Shown here in pieces: positions 41,323 through 52,674 of a stretch of 64,000 nucleotides of DNA. Each line of letters starts with the position of its first letter. Positions within the stretch are counted from its first letter, which is position 1. The stretch covers positions 64,080,779 through 64,144,778 of the forward strand of contig NC_090319.1 in assembly GCF_040869045.1 (NCBI RefSeq), read 5' to 3'. The position numbers and the translations under genes are program-made. The notes beneath the pieces are model-generated. The model saw only the letters and a program-made list of their open reading frames with translations, was not told the origin of the DNA and did not search any database. The stretch is from Eurosta solidaginis. Its lineage: Eukaryota > Arthropoda > Insecta > Diptera > Tephritidae.

Positions 41323-42286
41323 ATATATATACATGTATACGTGTGCCTCTACGGGTTATTTGTGACTTATCGAGTCACCCTCGTATTTTTAAAGTCGTTC
41401 CTTGCTGCAAACTTCTGCTACGATTTTCTCGTTTTTGGTACATTAATTATGGCTTTGACCCAATGGCACCTTTGGCGTGGTGGGATTACCAACGATTCCC
41501 AACAAAAAATTATATATGTAATTACGGACTGTGTGACTTACTCAGTGCGGGTGTTTAATGGATTTTTTTGAGTAACCGTCGCCTGGAGTTGGATGTGCGG
41601 AACTACCCTTCCGTCCTCCGGGTGATCAACTATATGGCTACTTACGTTGGTTATGAGGTGCTTTATACAAACAAATTGTTCCGGTCGATCGCCAGCCGTT
41701 AACTCTGCTACTTCCACAATGTACCTTCTTCGCTTGAGGCCGTGGTTGAATCCTCGTGGTTCCCCACCTGGTGTCTGCTTTTCCTTTTTGCTGCATGTTA
41801 ATTTGTTGTGGCGTTCATGCCCCTTGATATCGTCTGATTTTATTTAATGCGGCTTTCTTTTGATTTGGTTGTAATTTATATCTTTTTCATTACGCCCGTC
41901 CACATTTTTTTATACCGCACCATTTGATCCAGCCAAAAGTAAAGAAACTTCTCCTCTTTTCCGTCGCCGTTAGCGCTTTTATACCATCATTTTCTCCGAA
42001 ACATTCGGCTCTCTCTCTAATTGCCGCAGTGCGCATGATTCGAGTTCAATTTTGCCGCGAAACCCTTTCCTTCACTCTTTTACGCAGTGCGCTCATCATA
42101 CGATTTTCAATATCTATTCATCCCCTTTTTACCACACTACAACTCTCCACTTTATCTACCATCTGGCAACCCCTTCCCACGACTACTCTTTGCGTAATTT
42201 GCTTTGTTATGACGTTTCTTTTATAACTACCAAATAGCTGCCAGATGTACGTCTAGTTCTTTGTTTACAATGCATTTATGAAAAAT
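41323..42286. other. Unassigned non-coding sequence
   Basis: More GC-balanced than its flanks, with short chance frames only. On the minus strand it carries GGTATAAAAGCGC (near 41975) and a GT-splice-like CCAACGTAAGTAGCC (near 41650). It may be an exon or leader of a decayed element or gene. No recognisable protein. Confidence 0.35.
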
Positions 42287-42575
42287 TTATTGTTTTATTT
42301 TATTTCTTTTCAGGTGTTGGAGCGGGACAAGGCTGGGAACCCCCATGAGACAGATTTCATACCAGAAATGAACTAATGTTATGGAACTAAAATTTAGTAT
42401 ATTTTGCAACGAAATAGTACCTTCGCTTCTGGTGTTGCTTGTGGTGTTAGTTTCCTCTGTTAATTGATCTAAGAGTTCTACCACATTCTCTAGCCCATCG
42501 ACGATAACGCTAACCGCTTGTCTTCTGGCGCTCCATCGTGTTTCAGATTCACGTTTGACAGCTTTTATTAAAGCA
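42287..42575 (-). pseudogene. hAT transposase relic, DUF4371-type segment
   Basis: The minus-strand frame reads ALIKAVKRESETRWSARRQA, then VELLDQLTEETNTTS and ILNFSSITLVHFWYEI. In ZMYM1-like hAT transposases, a TRWSAR motif is followed by an acidic helix and then a hydrophobic W-containing stretch. It is probably the same family as the relic at 25860/30751, but a different segment of the protein. Confidence 0.6.
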
Positions 42576-42794
42576 TTTTTTTAATAATTCCCAGCGTTAC
42601 GTTGAACGTGAGAAAAAAAAGATATATGATTTTAATTAGTAATTCCACAACCTGTCGCAAGTGTTCCGGATATATTGATGCACTTTTTATTATATAAAAC
42701 TTTTTCCCGAAATCAATACTTTCCAGAAATCAGTTACAATAAAAATACAAATTATCCAGGAAGTTCTGCTTTGCAGACCATTTGGCTCCCCCTA

Positions 42795-42850
42795 TGAGTA
42801 GCGCCCGGGGCAAGATGCCCCATTGTCGCCCCCTCCGCAATACGCCAATG
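42795..42850 (-). repeat. hAT-type terminus candidate
   Basis: On the minus strand CATTGGCGTATTGCGGAGG...GCCCCGGGCGC resembles the CAGTGGCGTAG...GCGCCCGGG ends of some hAT elements, and the similar sequence at 54785-54815. It lies 220 bp upstream of the relic frame, so this could be an internally deleted copy. Confidence 0.45.
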
Positions 42851-43403
42851 CCTTTTAGTTTCATTTTAAAACCAGAAATGTATACAAGTTTCTATTTTTC
42901 GACTTATTAAACTGTTTTGGTTTTGTTTTAAAATAATTGCAAGAATTAGATTTAATTCTAAAATAAGCTTAAAGTTTAAAGTAAATGAAATCAATTAATA
43001 CCGTTGTAAGTTGAGAGGTTTCCGGGGAATAGCTTAAAACCAGCGAACTTTTAATAAAAAAATCGAGTCTCTGCAAAGGTGGCTTTTTATGCAATGTGCT
43101 ATTGTGCCAGAGAGGGGAAAGATTTTTTGCTTGGAGGGAACTGTTCAGGGATATGTTCACAGCGAAAATATAGCTAACAACTCAATAAACTACAGGACAA
43201 AAAAACTTCAGAAGCTCGTAGAAAAGGTAAGTAATAAAAAAAATGTTCAGCTCTATTTATCAAGTGAAACTAAACCTTTTTTCCATCTCCTCTCGAACGT
43301 TAGTTTTTTACTTAAGTACCGGGTCCAAGTTTACCGAGCTTTCTGCGCTGCTGAAATATTCCTCTTTGATACATCGTGAGGTTAGGCCGACATCGGTACG
43401 AAC
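42851..43403. other. Non-coding spacer
   Basis: AT-rich; no gene or repeat recognised. Confidence 0.45.
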
Positions 43404-43689
43404 TAGTGTTGGCAAAACATCGATAGTCTATCGATAGTGTCAATAGTTTCTGAACTTTCGATCCATCGATAGTTCGTTAAAACAAGCGTTAAAGCTATCG
43501 ATTATGTCGCACTTTACGTGAATAGAAAACCTACCAAATTTCTACACATTGCCATCTCTTGAGCGAATTCGCCGTCTCATTATTTTCTGTGTTATTTGAA
43601 TTAACGTCAACGCTTTTCAGCTCAGAAAATTATAAATGTGAAAAATTAATAGGCAGCAATCCAGTGTGTGGCTATTTTTTTAGAAAGTT

Positions 43690-44600
43690 GAAAACTCGAT
43701 GTTCGTACAATGCGAGCCTTGTTCCAGTAAATATAAATATTATGGAAATACCACAAATATATTAAAAGAAAGCATAACCACAAACTAAAGCGTTTACTTC
43801 AAGAGCCATCAACTGAAGAAAACAATTATCTGCATATCCTCTCTGATTCTGAATCAGATGTACCAAAAAAGAAGAGTGCAATCAAAGATTTCTTAAATCG
43901 GGATATATATTATGGCGATAATTCTATAACAAAAACAAATAGATAAAGCATTCATAAAGATGATTGCAGTCGATATGCAGCCATTTAGATTGTGTGAATA
44001 CATATGATGGACTGAGAGAGTTTGTAAGTGTTTTAAATAAGCAGCATCAAATGCCTACTAGGATCACGGTAAAAGGTCACATGCCATGTCATCAAAAATC
44101 AAAATATTTTATCACTGCCATTAAAAGTTATAAAACTTGGGGGAAGCCACAGCGCAAATGCTATTGCTACGGCAAGTTGTCAATTGCACTCTATAATTAA
44201 AGGATTAGATGTAAAAAATCTTATTTCCAGGTAATAGACTCGGTAATGGAGGAGTTTAAAATTAAAAACAAAGTGGTAGCGATTGTAACGGATAACGCCA
44301 CTACAATGGTTAAGGCTGCAGATATTCTTCAAATTCGTCACATATCATGTTTTGTGCATTCAACTAACTTAGCAATGCAGGACAGTTTTAAAAGCAAAAA
44401 TTTTGAAAACATTTTAAAAAAGTGTATAAGTCTGGTAACATATTTTCGTTAAAGTACGTTAGCTTCCGACAAATTACGTCAAATACAGAGACTCAACTAT
44501 AAAGAAGAGCTGAAACTAATTCAACAAGTATGTACTAGATGGAACAGCTCATATTATATGATGGAACGCATTTCTAAAGTAAAAACGGGGGAAAATTTTA
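43690..44600 (+). pseudogene. hAT transposase, BED finger and N-terminal catalytic part
   Basis: A BED-type zinc finger is seen as VQCEPCSSKYKYYGNTTN, then, after a one-base shift, KRKHNHKLK. It is followed by a Ser/Glu-rich linker. A degenerate VDMQPFRLCE leads to DGLREFVSVLNKQHQMPTR. The frame at 44246-44452 has VAIVTDNATTMVKA and CFVHSTNLAM, the RNase H-like core with the CxxH motif. RWNSSYYMMERISKVK ends the piece. Many stops. Confidence 0.75.
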
Positions 44601-44603
44601 GAA

Positions 44604-46577
44604 TAGCACCCCCCGAGTTCGGGGTTAAACTTGGTATCAAATGAAAGAGGGAGTTCTCCCGATCACAAATATATATAACTTAAAGTGCGCAGACTTATAG
44701 TTTACGAGTTATTTGATGTTAAAGTTTGCAAATTTAGCAAATTTCTATAGCACTTTCAGTTACAATTTACACATCTTTCACAACCTTTATGCACATAAAT
44801 ATCTATATAAATTGGCAACGATACACTTAAATTTCATTTTAGTATATTTCACATATAATTCTTGCATTGTTTTTACTTAATATAAAAGTTTTTATTAAAT
44901 CAATCGCGCTTTTGTAGCAACATTCACATTTATGTATATATATATTTTATTGATGACATTACAAAGCTGTGCTGCCACATCTAAAAAACGGAACAAGTGC
45001 AGAATCGAAAAATAACTTATAAAAATATCTTTCATCTGATGTATATATATCTTTAACTTTTCTAGTCTTTATTTACCAAAAATATGAAAAAGCTCTTTTT
45101 TGCATTCGTGAACGAGCTGATATTACCTTATAACTCTTATGTTTATTGTTATGTTAGCCGATCCAACAACGGCTGCGCCATGCACAGTAATTCTGCATAG
45201 AACACCTTTCCGCGTAGGCGGCCTTCGGCCGCGCTTATTTAAAATAACCCTGGGCTACGCCATGCCAAGTCCGGGTGCGTGGTATAACCGTGGCTTCCGC
45301 CACGGTGATGTCCTTCCGCATATTACCTTATAACTCTTATGTTTATTGCTATGTTAGCCGATCCAACACCGGCTGCGCCATGCACAGTAATTCTCGTAGA
45401 ACACCTTTCCGCGTAGGCGGCCTTCGGCCGCGCTTATTTAAAATAACCCTGGGCTACGCCATGCCAAGTCCGGGTGCGTGGTATAACCGTGGCTACCGCC
45501 ACGGTGATGTCCTTCCGCATATTACCTTATAACTCTTATGTTTATTGTTATGTTAGCCGATCCAACACCGGCTGCGCCATGCACAGTAATTCTGCGTAGA
45601 ACAACTTTCCGCATAGGCGGCCTTCGGCCGCGCTTATTTAAAATAACCCTGGGCTACGCCATGCCAAGTCCGGGTGCGTGGTATAACCGTGGCTACCGCC
45701 ACGGTGATGTCCTTCCGCATATTACCTTATAACTCTTATGTTTATTGCTATGTTAGCCGATCCAACACCGGCTGCGCCATGCACAGTAATTCTCGTAGAA
45801 CACCTTTCCGCGTAGGCGGCCTTCGGCCGCGCTTATTTAAAATAACCCTGGGCTACGCCATGCCAAGTCCGGGTGCGTGGTATAACCGTGGCTACCGCCA
45901 CGGTGATGTCCTTCCGCATATTACCTTATAACTCTTATGTTTATTGTTATGTTAGCCGATCCAACACCGGCTGCGGCATGCACAGTAATTCTGCGCAGAA
46001 CACCTTTCCGCGTAGGCGGCCTTCGGCCGCGCTTATTTAAAATAACCCTGGGCTACGCCATGCCAAGTCCGGGTGCGTGGTATAACCGTGGCTTCCGCCA
46101 CGGTGATGTCCTTCCGCATAGTAGTAAAAATATATATTTTCCTTTTTCTTTATTAACTGAAAGGTGGCACGTTAATATTTATATTTGTTTTTTCTTTGTT
46201 GATGTGGCAGCACAGCTTTGTAATGTCATCGATAAAATATATACATACATAAATGTGAATGTTGCTACAAAAGCGCGATTTATTTAATAAAAACATTTAA
46301 ATTAAGTAAAAACAATGCAAGAATTATATGTGAAATATACTAAAATGAAATTTAAGTGTATCGTTGCCAATTTATATAGGTATTAATGAGCATAAAAGTT
46401 TTGAAAGATGTGTAAATTGTAAGTGAGAGTGCTATAGAAATTTGCTAAATTTGCAAACTTTAACATCAAATAACTCGTAAACTATAAGTCTGCGCACTTT
46501 AAGTTATATATATTTGTGATCGGGAAAACTCCCTCTTTCATTTGATACCAAGTTTAACCCCGAACTCGGGGGGTGCT
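44604..46577. mobile_element. Non-autonomous element with long inverted ends and a 199-bp tandem core
   Basis: The ends TAGCACCCCCCGAGTTCGGG and their inverse begin inverted arms of about 380 bp (44604-44985 and about 46202-46577). Between the arms is a five-unit tandem array (45122-46119). No transposase is present. The target duplication is uncertain (possibly only AA). hAT transposase coding sequence resumes directly after it (KSLPKTELS), so it is a clean insertion. Confidence 0.8.
45122..46119 (+). repeat. Five-unit tandem array, 199/200 bp, alternating types
   Basis: Units start at 45122, 45322, 45521, 45721 and 45920. Odd units have TATTGTTATG and TTCTGCGTAGAAC; even units have TATTGCTATG and TTCTCGTAGAAC, so the higher-order period is 399 bp. 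Each unit is GC-rich and contains two hairpins, GCGGCCTTCGGCCGC and CCGTGGCTWCCGCCACGG. Open frames of 64-116 codons (MFIVMLADP...) repeat with the array. The unit length is not a multiple of three in half the steps, so coding is unlikely. Confidence 0.9.
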
Positions 46578-46579
46578 AA

Positions 46580-47076
46580 ACTAAATCGCTGCCAAAAACG
46601 GAACTATCAGCAGCTCCTGCGGATTGTGAAAAAGCCCCACCTGATCTCACTGTCTAAGAGTATGGTGAAATCGATGAAATTTTAAAAATGCTCCCACCTT
46701 TTGAAGTAGTAACAAAAAGATATCAGGAGTAAGCTACCCAACTTCATTCTTGGTAATATCTCTTGTTCGTTGAATCACGCTGCAGTTGAAAGAATTGGAA
46801 AAATAAATTAATACTGACTGTGCAAAAGGCGTATTGAAGCTAAGGCAATATATAGAGAAACCAGTTATTGATAAAGACCAATGTCCTCTCTTATATTGGG
46901 CGTCTTCTTCTAATGGCTTGAAGAAACTTGCTGACAAGCATTTATGCATTCCCGCAACATCAGTGCCATCTGAGCGCATATTTTCGAAAGCCGGCCACAT
47001 ACATAGTGAAAAAAGAAACATATTGAAAGATACCAATTTATATTTTTTAAAGCAAAATATCAAATACTTTGATTGA
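46580..47076 (+). pseudogene. hAT transposase C-terminal dimerisation part
   Basis: A degenerate frame EILKMLPPFEVVTKRYQE continues the core. The frame at 46834-47076 then has CPLLYWASSSNGLKKLADKH and CIPATSVPSERIFSKAGHI, the hallmark hAT C-terminal dimerisation motif. It ends with a normal stop at 47076. Confidence 0.85.
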
Positions 47077-47625
47077 AACCATATCCGCTATATTCACAAT
47101 CAATTATGCAAGACTGCTCTAGAATATGTGATTATCTCTGAAATATTTTGGCAGTAGGCAGATTAAATCATTTTACTGTGAAACATAACTTTTCATCTGT
47201 GTATATTTAATATAGTTTATGTCATTAACTTGTTTGTTACGTTCAAAAAGCTTTCGATTTAAATAAACTTTCGTTTAATAATAATTCGTCTGTATTTCAT
47301 TATCAAGTTTTCTGAATGTTTTATTTCTACTAATAACGAAATAAGCGGACTACGTGTACTTGTCTGTATTTAGTCAATAAAAATACACACAGCACATAAT
47401 CTTTTTAAACTTAATACCACAATTCAACTATGCAAATACATAACACGACTCCACAAAAAACAATTTGTTCTTTGTCCTAAAGTTTACTTCATTATTTTCT
47501 GTTTTATTATAAACAAAAACGAAAAGAAAACACCTTTTTTCGGTATAAAGTTTGCTTTCATAATAGTTATAGTAACAATACTCATGGCGCTAGAGGTGTT
47601 TTGTACAAATCTAGAATAACTTAAA

Positions 47626-49335
47626 ATGACGTCGCGAAAGTGTAAATATGAAGCTGATGCTTTTTTATACTCAGCGTGCTTTGCACACAGAGTATATTAA
47701 CTTTGATTGGATAACGGTCGTGTTGTACAGGCATAAAGGAATCGAGATAGACTTCCATATATCAAAATGATCAGTGTCGAAAAAAAAATTGTATGGAGCT
47801 ATATCCGTCCGCCCGTCCGTCCGTCCGTCTGTCCGTTAACACGATAACTTGAGTAAATATTGAGATATATTCACCAAATTTGGTACACGAGCTTATCTGG
47901 ACCCAGAATAGATTGGTATTGAAAATGAGCGAAATCGGATGATAACCACGCCCACTTTTTATATATAAAACATTTTGGAAAACACAAAAAACTTGATTAT
48001 TTAGTAAATAATACACCTAGAATGTTGAAATTTGACGTGTGGACTGATATTGAAATGGGCGTGGCACCGCCCACTTGTGATAAAATCAATTTTACAAATA
48101 TTATTAATCATAAATCAAAAATCGTTAAACCTATCGTAACAAACTTCTGCAGAGAGGTCGCCTTTACTGTAAGGAATGCTTTGAAGAAAAATTAGCGAAA
48201 TCGGTTAAGGACCATATAAAAGATTCTTAAAAGGGTCGTGGACGACTAAAATAAGCTCTTTCTTTGCAAAAAAGAGCTTTATATCAATGGTATTTCATTT
48301 CCCAAGTGGATTTATAACAATAAATAGGAAACCTTCAAATTTTAAATAATGGGCATGGCACCGCCCCTTTTATGACTAAGCAATTTTCATGTTTCATGCC
48401 ATAACTCGAAGCAAAATTAACGGATCGTAATAAAATTGGGTACACACATTTTCCCTATAGTTGAAAATATTTCTAGTAAAAATTGGCGGGATCGGTTAAA
48501 GACTACGGCAACTTAGACATAAAATAAATTAAAATGGGTCGTATACTAGAATAATAAGCTATAACTTAGCAAAAAAATAGTTTTTAGTGTTATGTAAAAA
48601 AGTAATTTATCTGAAATGAGATGTGAAATTGAAGCTCACGCTGAGTATATAATGATCGGTTACACCCGAACTAAGACACCTTTACTTGTTATATATGTGA
48701 GCAATTTACTAATGTTCGAGATATAAAATATGAATTAAATACATCTCTCATCCTCTGTGAAGCCTACGAAGTATATTTTGGCTGTCCTGTTTGGAATCAA
48801 GACAAGACATGCGCTCCACAAGTTGCTTGTAGTTATTGTAAAAGATGTTTGGAAGGTAAGCAAATTTTATTTAAATAGTAAATTAAATAAAGTAGACATA
48901 TTGATTCCTCTTTCTATATTTTAGGTTGGTATCGAGGTGAGAAAAGATCTATGAAATATGCAACACCAAGAATCTGGCGAGAACTAAAAGACCACGTTAA
49001 AGACTGCTACTTTTGCATTGTTAATCCGAATAAAAGACGTAGAAATGCAAAACCTGTCGAATATTCTGATCTTAAATCTTCTTCTGCTCCAGTTTAATAC
49101 GATCTGACACGACCAGTACCAGAGCCACCGAATAAAATTATCGCAGAGAAGTGTGTCATCTATTAGTTCTTATAAAAGCAATGCCGATAAGGAGTTTTTA
49201 CCGACACCAGAACAACCAAAACATCATTTCATCACTACTGAAGATTTTAATGATTTGATTAGAGATTTAAATTTACTAAAAAGTAAAGCAGAGGTTTTAG
49301 GCTCTTCTTCGAACAACGTTATAAGGCCAATATAA
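47626..49335 (+). pseudogene. Remnant of an uncharacterised Cys-rich arthropod gene family, split by a Helentron
   Basis: Exon sequence starts ATG ACG TCG (47626-47664, MTSRKCKYEADAF). It continues after the Helentron at 48690 as YICEQFTNVRDIKYELN and FGCPVWNQDKTCAPQVAC. A spliced intron with GT...AG (48856-48924) interrupts EG|WYRG. The second exon reads YATPRIWRELKDH and DCYFCIVNPNK. A TAA at about 49095 and a frameshift precede a tail, HHFITTEDFNDLIRDLNLLKSKAE. The pattern of Cys pairs, IWRE and CYFC matches a protein repeated in many arthropod genomes; its function is unknown to me. The insertion, stop and shift make it a pseudogene. Confidence 0.65.
47665..48689 (-). mobile_element. Short Helentron/DINE-1-like element without satellite
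   Basis: On the plus strand it starts TTATACTCAGCGTGC and ends GGTTACACCCGAACTAAGACACCTTT. It is the reverse orientation of the large Helentrons and carries the inverted microsatellite (CCGTCCGCCCGTCCGTCC, 47803-47838). It contains GGGCGTGGCACCGCCC-type phrases. It lies between T and T-A inside the gene remnant's first exon. Confidence 0.8.
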
Positions 49336-49339
49336 TGAA

Positions 49340-49898
49340 AACGTGATGGGAGATTATATTTGGGGTTTATTGAGGGATAGTACCTATGAACATAAAAGAA
49401 AAAGTAAAATTGTACACTTTTAAATCATTTTCCACTTTTTTGTAAGCTATTTCGATATTAAAACCTAATAAATATATTGAATTGAATTGTTCCATTTTCA
49501 AGTAAAAATTAAAAGCGCAGATTTTGAAAGGTTTCGTTCAAGCGGTTTCCTAAATGGGAAAGCAAACTTTTTCGTGCCATATATATTTTTTTTCGTCAAA
49601 TTACGACCTAAAGAATTGAAATTTAATGCTTTGAAGTCAAAATGAAATTTTGTGTTGAGCCCTTTAATCAAACAATAACAAGGAAAATTTATTTTGAAAG
49701 ATAGTGCCAAAATGTATTTGCGTGGAACATAAATATAAATACCTTGAATTTGTTATTTTGATAGACCAAAAGTTGTTTGTTCAACTGATTAAAGATTTTC
49801 ATTATATTCATTGAAAAACTAAATAGGTTTTCTATGCAATGTTGGTCGCTGAGCGTACGTACGCTTGAAAAAAAGGAGGAACAACATGTTTGTTTACA
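49340..49898. other. Non-coding spacer with a short duplicate of the protease-homologue upstream region
   Basis: 49738-49785 matches 4450-4505 (CTTGAATTTGTTATTTTGATAG, AAAAGTTGTTTGTTCA). The rest is not recognised. Confidence 0.45.
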
Positions 49899-50706
49899 TT
49901 TTTATACTCAACCGAGTAGAGCTTACAGAGCATATTAACTTTGTTCGCATAACGGTAATCCGTAATGGCATAAACTAATCGAGATAGTTATAGACTTCTA
50001 TATATTAAAATGATCTGGGCCAAAAAAGAAATTCATTTAGCCATGTCCGTCCGTCCGTAAACACGATAACTTGAGTAAGTTTTGAGGTATCTTAGTGAAA
50101 TTTGGTACGTAAGTTCCTGAGCACTCATATCAGATCGCTATTTAAAATGAACGAAATCGGACTATAATCACTCCCACTTTTTCGATATCGAAAATTTCGA
50201 AAAACCGAAAAAGTGCGATAATTCATTACCAAAGATGGATAAAGCGATGCAACTTGGTAGGTAGGTTGACCTTATGACGCAGAATAGAAAATTTGTAAAA
50301 TTTTGGACAATGGGAGTGGCACCGCCCACTTTTAAAAGAAGGATATTCAAAAGTTTTGCAAACTGTAATTTGGCAGTCGTTGAAGATATCATGATAACTG
50401 TATGTGTGCTAAATAAAAATTAGCAAAATCGGATGACGAACACGCCCACTTAAAACAATAATTTTAAGTCAAATTTTAGTAAAAAATTTAATATCTTTAC
50501 AGTATATAAGTAAATTATGTCAACATTCAACTCCAGTAATGATATGGTGGAACGAAATACAAAAATAAAAGAAAATTTCAAAATGGGCGTGGCTCCGCCC
50601 TTTTTAATTTAATTGTTCTGGAATACTTTTGATGCCATAAGTCTCCAAAGCTCTCAGCTGAGTATGTAATGTTCGGTTACACCCGAACTTAGCCTTCCTT
50701 ATTTGT
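49899..50706 (-). mobile_element. Helentron/DINE-1-like element F, no satellite
   Basis: Plus-strand start TTTATACTCAACCGAGTAG and end GTTCGGTTACACCCGAACTTAGCCTTCCTTA, the reverse of the Helentron A start. It contains CCGTCCGTCCGT and TTTTCGATATCGAAAA. It sits directly upstream of the second protease-homologue block and is absent upstream of the first block at the same point (about 4350). Confidence 0.8.
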
Positions 50707-51039
50707 TTAAAGTGATATTTTAGCGCACAATAACAAGAAAATATTGATTTGAAAAATAATTGCGTTGATGTTTATCAAAGCCGCGCTAATTGCGTTCCGC
50801 TGGAATATAAACAAAAATCTTGAATTTGTTATTTTGATAGAGCAAAAGTTGTTTGTTCAGCTCATATGTTGAAATGTTAGCTGGCACTTTTAATACGCAA
50901 TTCCCCCCAGGCTTATGCATAATGGGCAGAGTGAACAAAAAAATAATATTTTCTTTGTACAGCTTTAACTTAAATTTAATCAAATTTTTATTTTGTCAAT
51001 TCTTTTCTCTATTTTTTTTTTTTCGCATGACCCAATATG

Positions 51040-51048
51040 TATAAAAAG
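51040..51048 (+). promoter_or_regulatory. TATA box of protease-homologue copy 2
   Basis: TATAAAAAG, same spacing to the ATG as in copy 1. Confidence 0.65.
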
Positions 51049-51113
51049 CGCCCACAAAATCTATCTTACTTAAGTTTAAGGTAAAAAAGCGTTGGAAAAA
51101 GTTATAAGTAATA

Positions 51114-51758
51114 ATGAATTTACTGAAAAATTTCACGCTCCTTTTTATCGTCATTCTTGTAATTATAGACGGCACACCTTCGGGCCTAACGGAAAGTCCA
51201 TATTTCGTTGCAATATATTATAACGGCAAATATGATTGCGCTGGCTCATTGGTGACCTTTCAAATAGTGGCTACAATTGCGAAATGCGTGAAAAAATTTT
51301 CTGTAAAGAAAATGTCCGTTAGAGCTGGTGTATACAAATTATATGGAAAACCGGAACAAGTTCGCAATGTCCAGCGTGTTTATAATAAAATTGGCTTATT
51401 TTCCAATAACAATGTAGGTGTGATTAAAGTGAGAGAACCCTTTAATCAGACTCTTCAAGTAAACACAATACCACTTTGTACTCAACCATTAGCAGATCAC
51501 AAAGTAATGCGAGTTAGTGTATACGGTTCAAACTCAGTACTCGAAACTATTTACGTGCCTATAGTAAAACGGCAGGAATGTTTGTGTCGTTTCAAACGGA
51601 TAGGGGTCACTGTACCAAAATCAATGATTTGTGGCTTAAGAAATCTTAATGTGTCTTCTGGAGCACCGGGCGTTGTGAATGGTGAACTTTGTGCAATGGC
51701 AATAGATGATGGGCATGGTTGGCTATATCCGCAGCTATATCAAAATATATCTAATTAG
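51114..51758 (+). pseudogene. Serine protease homologue, copy 2, prematurely truncated
   Basis: 214 residues, near-identical to 4752-5441. It differs by IIDG instead of IIGG at residues 17-20, which would alter the mature N-terminus, by loss of two Arg codons (LRRRN to LRN), by SSGAP instead of PSGAP at the catalytic-Ser region, and by a TAG in place of GAA near the end. The stop removes the last C-terminal helix; the ancestral stop is still readable at 51794-51796. Promoter and AATAAA (51865-51870) are kept, so it may still be transcribed. Whether the shortened protein folds is uncertain. Confidence 0.78.
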
Positions 51759-51864
51759 GATGTTCGAAGTTTTATAAAAAGCAAGATGAAAGATTAATTG
51801 GAGTGTGTTGTGATGGATCGAGTGCTGACATTATATGTACATATGTAATCTATAAATCTTATAA

Positions 51865-51870
51865 AATAAA
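51865..51870 (+). terminator. Polyadenylation signal, copy 2
   Basis: AATAAA equivalent to 5509-5514. Confidence 0.65.
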
Positions 51871-51994
51871 GTCACTAAATACGGTTGAAGTGCCATAACT
51901 TCACACAGAATGCTCCGATTTTAAAATGGTGTTTTGCATTTGAAAGCTTAGGTAAGATGGGCGATATTTTAATTTTAATTAATATATGAATTAA

Positions 51995-52135
51995 GAATAA
52001 AATATGCAAGGAATTGGGGTAAAGTTTGCAACAAATAAGGCAATGCTTTTGCAACACTTCAACCATCGTAGGAGTGCGAGTTCAAATCCCACTCCCGGGA
52101 GAAAAGGCTTTGAGGAGATAACAAGTTATAAAGAA
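51995..52135 (+). repeat. tRNA-like/SINE-like block, copy in direct orientation
   Basis: Contains AATAAAATATGCAAGGAA, then GGAGTGCGAGTTCAAATCCC (box-B-like), then GAGAAAAGGCTTTGAGGAG. This is the inverse of 5755-5935, with about 13 bp of the box-A region missing. Confidence 0.5.
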
Positions 52136-52139
52136 AAAG

Positions 52140-52327
52140 AATAAAAGTGTTCAACCCATTACAGTTGTCTACGACTAAAATTATAAAACCTTATTTTTAT
52201 TTTTTCTACTTAAAATTCATAAAGTTAAGAGGTTACGGAAAATGAGTTAACAAAATTTATTAAAAATGTGTTTTTTTGAGGGGAGAATATGAAAAAGTCA
52301 CCCCGGTGACTCGTCGGGCGAACTAGG
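52140..52327. mobile_element. Right end of the piggyBac-type MITE
   Basis: Matches 7005-7117 and ends GGGCGAACTAGG followed by TTAA (52328-52331). The left end and the nested Harbinger-type MITE are absent. Confidence 0.65.
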
Positions 52328-52330
52328 TTA

Positions 52331-52674
52331 AGTACCATTAGCGCTCGGGCATCATAACGTACTCAGCAAAAGAGGCCATTTTTTATAAGTTGAACAAATT
52401 TAATTCCCAAATTGTGGTTCCCTAACTGTACTCGAATGTGAGATTACATACCACAATATTTTAACGAAAATAAAATAAAATATATATATAATTTATTTTT
52501 GATTAATTACGCTTCATTACTGCTATCATTCAGGTGTTTATTTCTCACAATAAACAGCTGTTGGTTTTGGTTGTACCTCCTTGGAGATTTTGTTTTCAAC
52601 TCCACCTCAACTCGATATCCTATGTAGGATATTAACTGGAGAAATGTGTTGAATATTCATTTGAGCACTGTACT
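52331..52674. other. Non-coding flank
   Basis: Shared with 7121-7370 up to about 52530, then unique. No gene seen. Confidence 0.45.

Larger units (their letters stand above)
43404..47080 (+). mobile_element. hAT transposon relic (BED-finger type) with a nested element
   Basis: The left end TAGTGTTGGCAAAACATCGATAG is hAT-like (T/CAGTGTTGGC) and has an internal TCGATAG/CTATCGA pairing. The transposase is spread over 43560-44600 and 46580-47076 in broken frames. The middle is interrupted by 44604-46577. A matching right end was not found before 47620. Confidence 0.72.
50707..51985 (+). repeat. Duplicated block carrying the protease-homologue gene, copy 2
   Basis: Near-identical to 4330-5630 through promoter, coding region and 3' end. 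Beyond about 51985 the order and orientation differ from copy 1. Confidence 0.9.

Noticed and set aside
41238..42237. Possible gene between the gypsy LTR and the hAT relic
   Set aside because: Frames are short and overlap each other; the first ones begin inside the LTR. Only promoter- and splice-like words were seen.
45139..46287. MFIVMLADPT... frames in the 199-bp array as a candidate repeat protein
   Set aside because: Unit lengths alternate 199/200, so frames drift; no start context and no extension through the array.
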